Of a stretch of 64,000 nucleotides of DNA, positions 61,974 to 64,000 are shown piece by piece. How positions within the stretch are numbered: position 1 is the first letter of the stretch; each line of letters opens with the position of its first letter. The notes under the pieces were generated by a model. The model worked only from the letters and a program-made list of their open reading frames with translations. It was not told where the DNA came from and ran no database searches. The position numbers were made by a program, and so were the translations under genes. The stretch spans positions 1 through 64,000 of the forward strand of contig JAMPCE010000009.1 in assembly GCA_023666335.1 (NCBI GenBank). The letters are read 5' to 3'. This DNA comes from a bacterium. Lineage in GTDB: Bacteria > Bacillota > Clostridia > Lachnospirales > Lachnospiraceae.

Positions 61974-62072
61974 CCTCCCTACGACGGTACTGGCCGCATC
62001 AGGTGATGAGGGTTAGAGTCCGGCGGCGTTATTTAAGACGTATCCGGCTCAATCTCAGCAAAAGCTCCCCTG
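61974..62072 (-). promoter_or_regulatory. TPP (thi-box) riboswitch
   Basis: On the minus strand the conserved thi-box parts are present in order: GGGGAGC, the CTGAGATTGAG box, GACTCTAACC, CATCACCTGATGCGG, CCAGTACCGTCGTAGGGAG. The outer GGGGAG/CTCCC-type P1 helix closes it. It lies between the promoter and the RBS of thiT. Confidence 0.92.
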
Positions 62073-62125
62073 GCAGGTTATTCAGTTATGCGGCAGACGC
62101 CGCGGCGGACAAGTCCGCTTTTTTC

Positions 62126-62154
62126 ACTATAGAGTCTTATCGGAAAAATGTCAA
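62126..62154 (-). promoter_or_regulatory. Promoter of the TPP riboswitch-thiT unit
   Basis: Minus strand TTGACA (62154-62149) and TATAGT (62131-62126) with a 17-base spacer, 54 bases before the riboswitch. Confidence 0.85.
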
Positions 62155-62180
62155 GGAAATTTTACAGGAGGAATGTTGAT

Positions 62181-63038
62181 TTGAATGAACGGTCTTCACT
62201 GAAAAAGGCGTGGGATGTGCTGTTCCCGTATCTGTTGTATTATCTTGCCTACAATGCGGCTTATCTGATCATGGCGTTTGCCTGTCAGGTTACGGTGCAG
62301 CGTTTCGGCGGGGCATACGGGCAGTTTATGACGGACCATGCCGCCGACGTCGCAGGCGTGGCGGGCGGGCTGTGTATGCTGATAGGTATCCTGCCCCTTG
62401 TGCCGATGTTACAGAAAGAACTACAGGAGCGGGGGAAAGCGACGCCTTTCGCAGCGCCTGGAACAGCGATGACTACACAATATAGTCCGAAAGGGCGGCA
62501 CAAAGGCAGTATGTCAGTCCTCACGGTGGTGCTTGCCCTCACCGCTTCTTTGGGTCTAAACGCTTTCCTTACACTGATCGGATTTGCGGACAGTTCCCAA
62601 AGTTACAGGCAAGTGGCGGACAGACAGTACGGCGTGGCTTTTGCGGCGGGGCTGCTCCTCTATGGCGTCATTTCTCCGCTTGCGGAGGAAGTGGTCTTTC
62701 GCGGCGTGATCTACAACCGGATGCGCCGCCTCTATACCCCGGCGATCGGGATTGCAGCGTCCGGGCTTCTTTTCGGGATTTTTCACGGCAATCCGGTGCA
62801 GGGCGTGTACGGCGCGTGTCTGGGAATCCTGATGGCTTATTTGTATGAGAGGAGCGGGCGATTCCTGACTCCGGTTCTTTTTCATGCGGTGGCAAATCTG
62901 GCGGTATATACCACAGCGCGGATGGGAGCGGTGCAGGAAGTATTGTTTACGCCTGCGGGCTGCGCTGTGCTGCTTGCGGTCTCAGCGGGGTGTGTCTTTG
63001 CGGAGCGGGGCGGCATTTTTCAAAAGAAGGAGCGATAG
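62181..63038 (+). CDS. CPBP-family intramembrane metalloprotease (second copy)
   Basis: A 285-aa polytopic protein with the CPBP motifs EEVVFRG (about 170), FGIFHGN (about 206) and LFHAVANL (about 238). The start chosen is TTG 62181, because AGGAGG (62166-62171) sits nine bases before it; an in-frame ATG at 62148 overlaps the opposite-strand thiT promoter and has no RBS. It is convergent with the MFS gene and the coding ends overlap by 57 bases. It differs from the first CPBP protein (49356) in having no XRE partner. Confidence 0.82.
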   Translation: MNERSSLKKAWDVLFPYLLYYLAYNAAYLIMAFACQVTVQRFGGAYGQFMTDHAADVAGVAGGLCMLIGILPLVPMLQKELQERGKATPFAAPGTAMTTQYSPKGRHKGSMSVLTVVLALTASLGLNAFLTLIGFADSSQSYRQVADRQYGVAFAAGLLLYGVISPLAEEVVFRGVIYNRMRRLYTPAIGIAASGLLFGIFHGNPVQGVYGACLGILMAYLYERSGRFLTPVLFHAVANLAVYTTARMGAVQEVLFTPAGCAVLLAVSAGCVFAERGGIFQKKER

Positions 63039-64000
63039 GATCAATACCAGCGGAAAAACGCAGCCGACCATCATTCCTTTTCGCAGATCATTTCCGGCAT
63101 GCTGCGTGATGTTCCCCACGAGAGTCGGACCGAACGACCCGCCCAGATCCCCTGCCATAGCAAGCAGGGCAAACATGGCGGTTCCGCCCCCGGGAAGACG
63201 TCCCGAACAGATACTGATCGTGCCGGGCCACATGATACCTACGGAGAAACCGCACAGGATACAGCCAATCAGCCCGAGGAGAGGGTTATTTGAAACGGAT
63301 GCCGCGAGATAACAGAGCAGACACAGGGCGCCTGAACCGATCATAAATTTCATCAGATCCAGCCTGTCGCCGAACTTTCCAAAAATGACGCGGCTAATCC
63401 CCATCGTAACGGCAAACAGGCAGGGTCCGGCGAGATCGCCGACCGTTTTTGTCAGACCGAGCGCGGACTCGGCATAGGCGGAAGCCCACTGGGACATGGA
63501 AAGTTCGGAAGCCCCGGCGCAGACCATCAGAATGATGGCGATCCAGAATATGGGAATCCGCAAAAGGCTGCCAGTCTTCATGCCCTTGCCGTCTTCTGTT
63601 ATCATTTCAATCGGGCAGGTGGCAAAGTTGTAGAGATTGTAAAGCGGAATGAGTGCCCAGATACAGGCGAGCCATTTCCAGCGATCAATGCCAAAGACCG
63701 CAAAAAAGGCGGTGGATAACAGGATCACGCCCACCGAACCCCAGCAGTAAAAGGAGTGCAGCAGGCTCATGACAGCTTCCTTGTGGTCAAAGGGGCACGC
63801 CTCGACGATCGGACTGCAGAGCACTTCGATCAGACCGCTTCCGATCGCATAGACGATGACGCTTGCGAGAATGCCGGCCAGCGGGTTGGGAAAAAGTTCC
63901 GGCAGGAAAGCAAGTCCGATCAGCCCTGCGGCTGCGCACAGCTCCGAGGCGACCACGCAGCGGCGGTATCCGATGCGGTCGGCAAAATAGGAACACAGAA
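62982..64000 (-). CDS. MFS transporter, 5' end outside the window
   Basis: The frame is open to the end of the window; about 339 codons are visible. The protein is a polytopic major-facilitator-type transporter: the loop 2-3 motif appears as YFADRIGYRRCVVASELC near the visible start, about ten hydrophobic helices follow, and GKFGDRLDLMKFMIGSGALC is the equivalent loop in the second half. PGTISICSGRLPGGGTAMFA fits sugar/fucose-type MFS proteins, but the substrate is unknown. The stop at 62982 lies inside the convergent CPBP gene. Confidence 0.88.
   Translation of the reverse strand, partial: LCSYFADRIGYRRCVVASELCAAAGLIGLAFLPELFPNPLAGILASVIVYAIGSGLIEVLCSPIVEACPFDHKEAVMSLLHSFYCWGSVGVILLSTAFFAVFGIDRWKWLACIWALIPLYNLYNFATCPIEMITEDGKGMKTGSLLRIPIFWIAIILMVCAGASELSMSQWASAYAESALGLTKTVGDLAGPCLFAVTMGISRVIFGKFGDRLDLMKFMIGSGALCLLCYLAASVSNNPLLGLIGCILCGFSVGIMWPGTISICSGRLPGGGTAMFALLAMAGDLGGSFGPTLVGNITQHAGNDLRKGMMVGCVFPLVLILSLLLLKNAAPLRKDTPR

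Noticed and set aside
62148-62180. ATG 62148 as start of the second CPBP gene
   Set aside because: It sits on the -35 box of the opposite thiT promoter, while AGGAGG is correctly spaced for TTG 62181.

Overview
The window looks like a chromosomal segment of a flagellated, spore-forming, butyrate-producing Firmicute, most likely a member of the Lachnospiraceae (Clostridia). This rests on gene content: a flagellin, an alpha/beta-type small acid-soluble spore protein, a complete crotonyl-CoA/Bcd-Etf module, group II ECF transporter genes, RBSs close to AGGAGG and sigma-A type promoters. No rRNA operon, CRISPR array, prophage or intact insertion sequence was seen.

Layout. 0-4 kb: the 3' part of a flagellin gene, a repeat-built coiled-coil protein, a membrane-anchored M15 peptidase and a HigB/HigA toxin-antitoxin pair. 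4-9.8 kb: ecfA1-ecfA2-ecfT, truA, rplM-rpsI, a 59-aa peptide joined to a zeta-like kinase, and a RdgB-like NTP pyrophosphatase. 9.8-17 kb: tRNA-Ala and tRNA-Val, a MATE exporter, an SDR reductase, thioredoxin reductase, an SH3-NlpC/P60 hydrolase, the ribosome hibernation factor and an M23 peptidase. 17-23.2 kb: thl-crt-hbd-bcd-etfB-etfA, converting acetyl-CoA to butyryl-CoA with electron bifurcation; the final butyrate-releasing enzyme is not in the window. 23.3-33.8 kb: an Rpn-like fragment, a 2068-aa secreted protein with RCC1-type repeats, membrane-anchored or small proteins and an AAA/DUF4143 ATPase. 33.9-50.8 kb: glnS, a DUF2225 protein, a MocR regulator, a TetR regulator, a DUF6062 protein, an AbrB/BTAD regulator split by a frameshift ahead of a RhiA-like gene, an ADGF-type deaminase, an amidase, a NagD-type phosphatase, an EAL phosphodiesterase, malQ, an XRE/CPBP pair and a CYTH protein. 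51-64 kb: a DJ-1 family protein, the spore protein, tig-clpP-clpX-lon-engB proteostasis genes, AI-2E-family and VanZ-like membrane proteins, a TPP-riboswitch-controlled thiT (probably the substrate subunit for the ECF module at 4 kb), a CPBP protease and a truncated MFS gene.

The most unusual signal fits no single gene. A 17-bp palindrome, TTGACY-N5-RGTCAA (core TGAC-N7-GTCA), occurs 19 times by hand count where about one is expected by chance. Seventeen copies lie inside coding sequences, one supplies a stop codon, and one is the apparent operator of the tetR gene. Other points of note are an A8 frameshift that separates an AbrB domain from a SARP/BTAD regulator next to a SARP-like direct repeat, and a hairpin-forming repeat of about 90-100 bp found twice, once between thl and crt.
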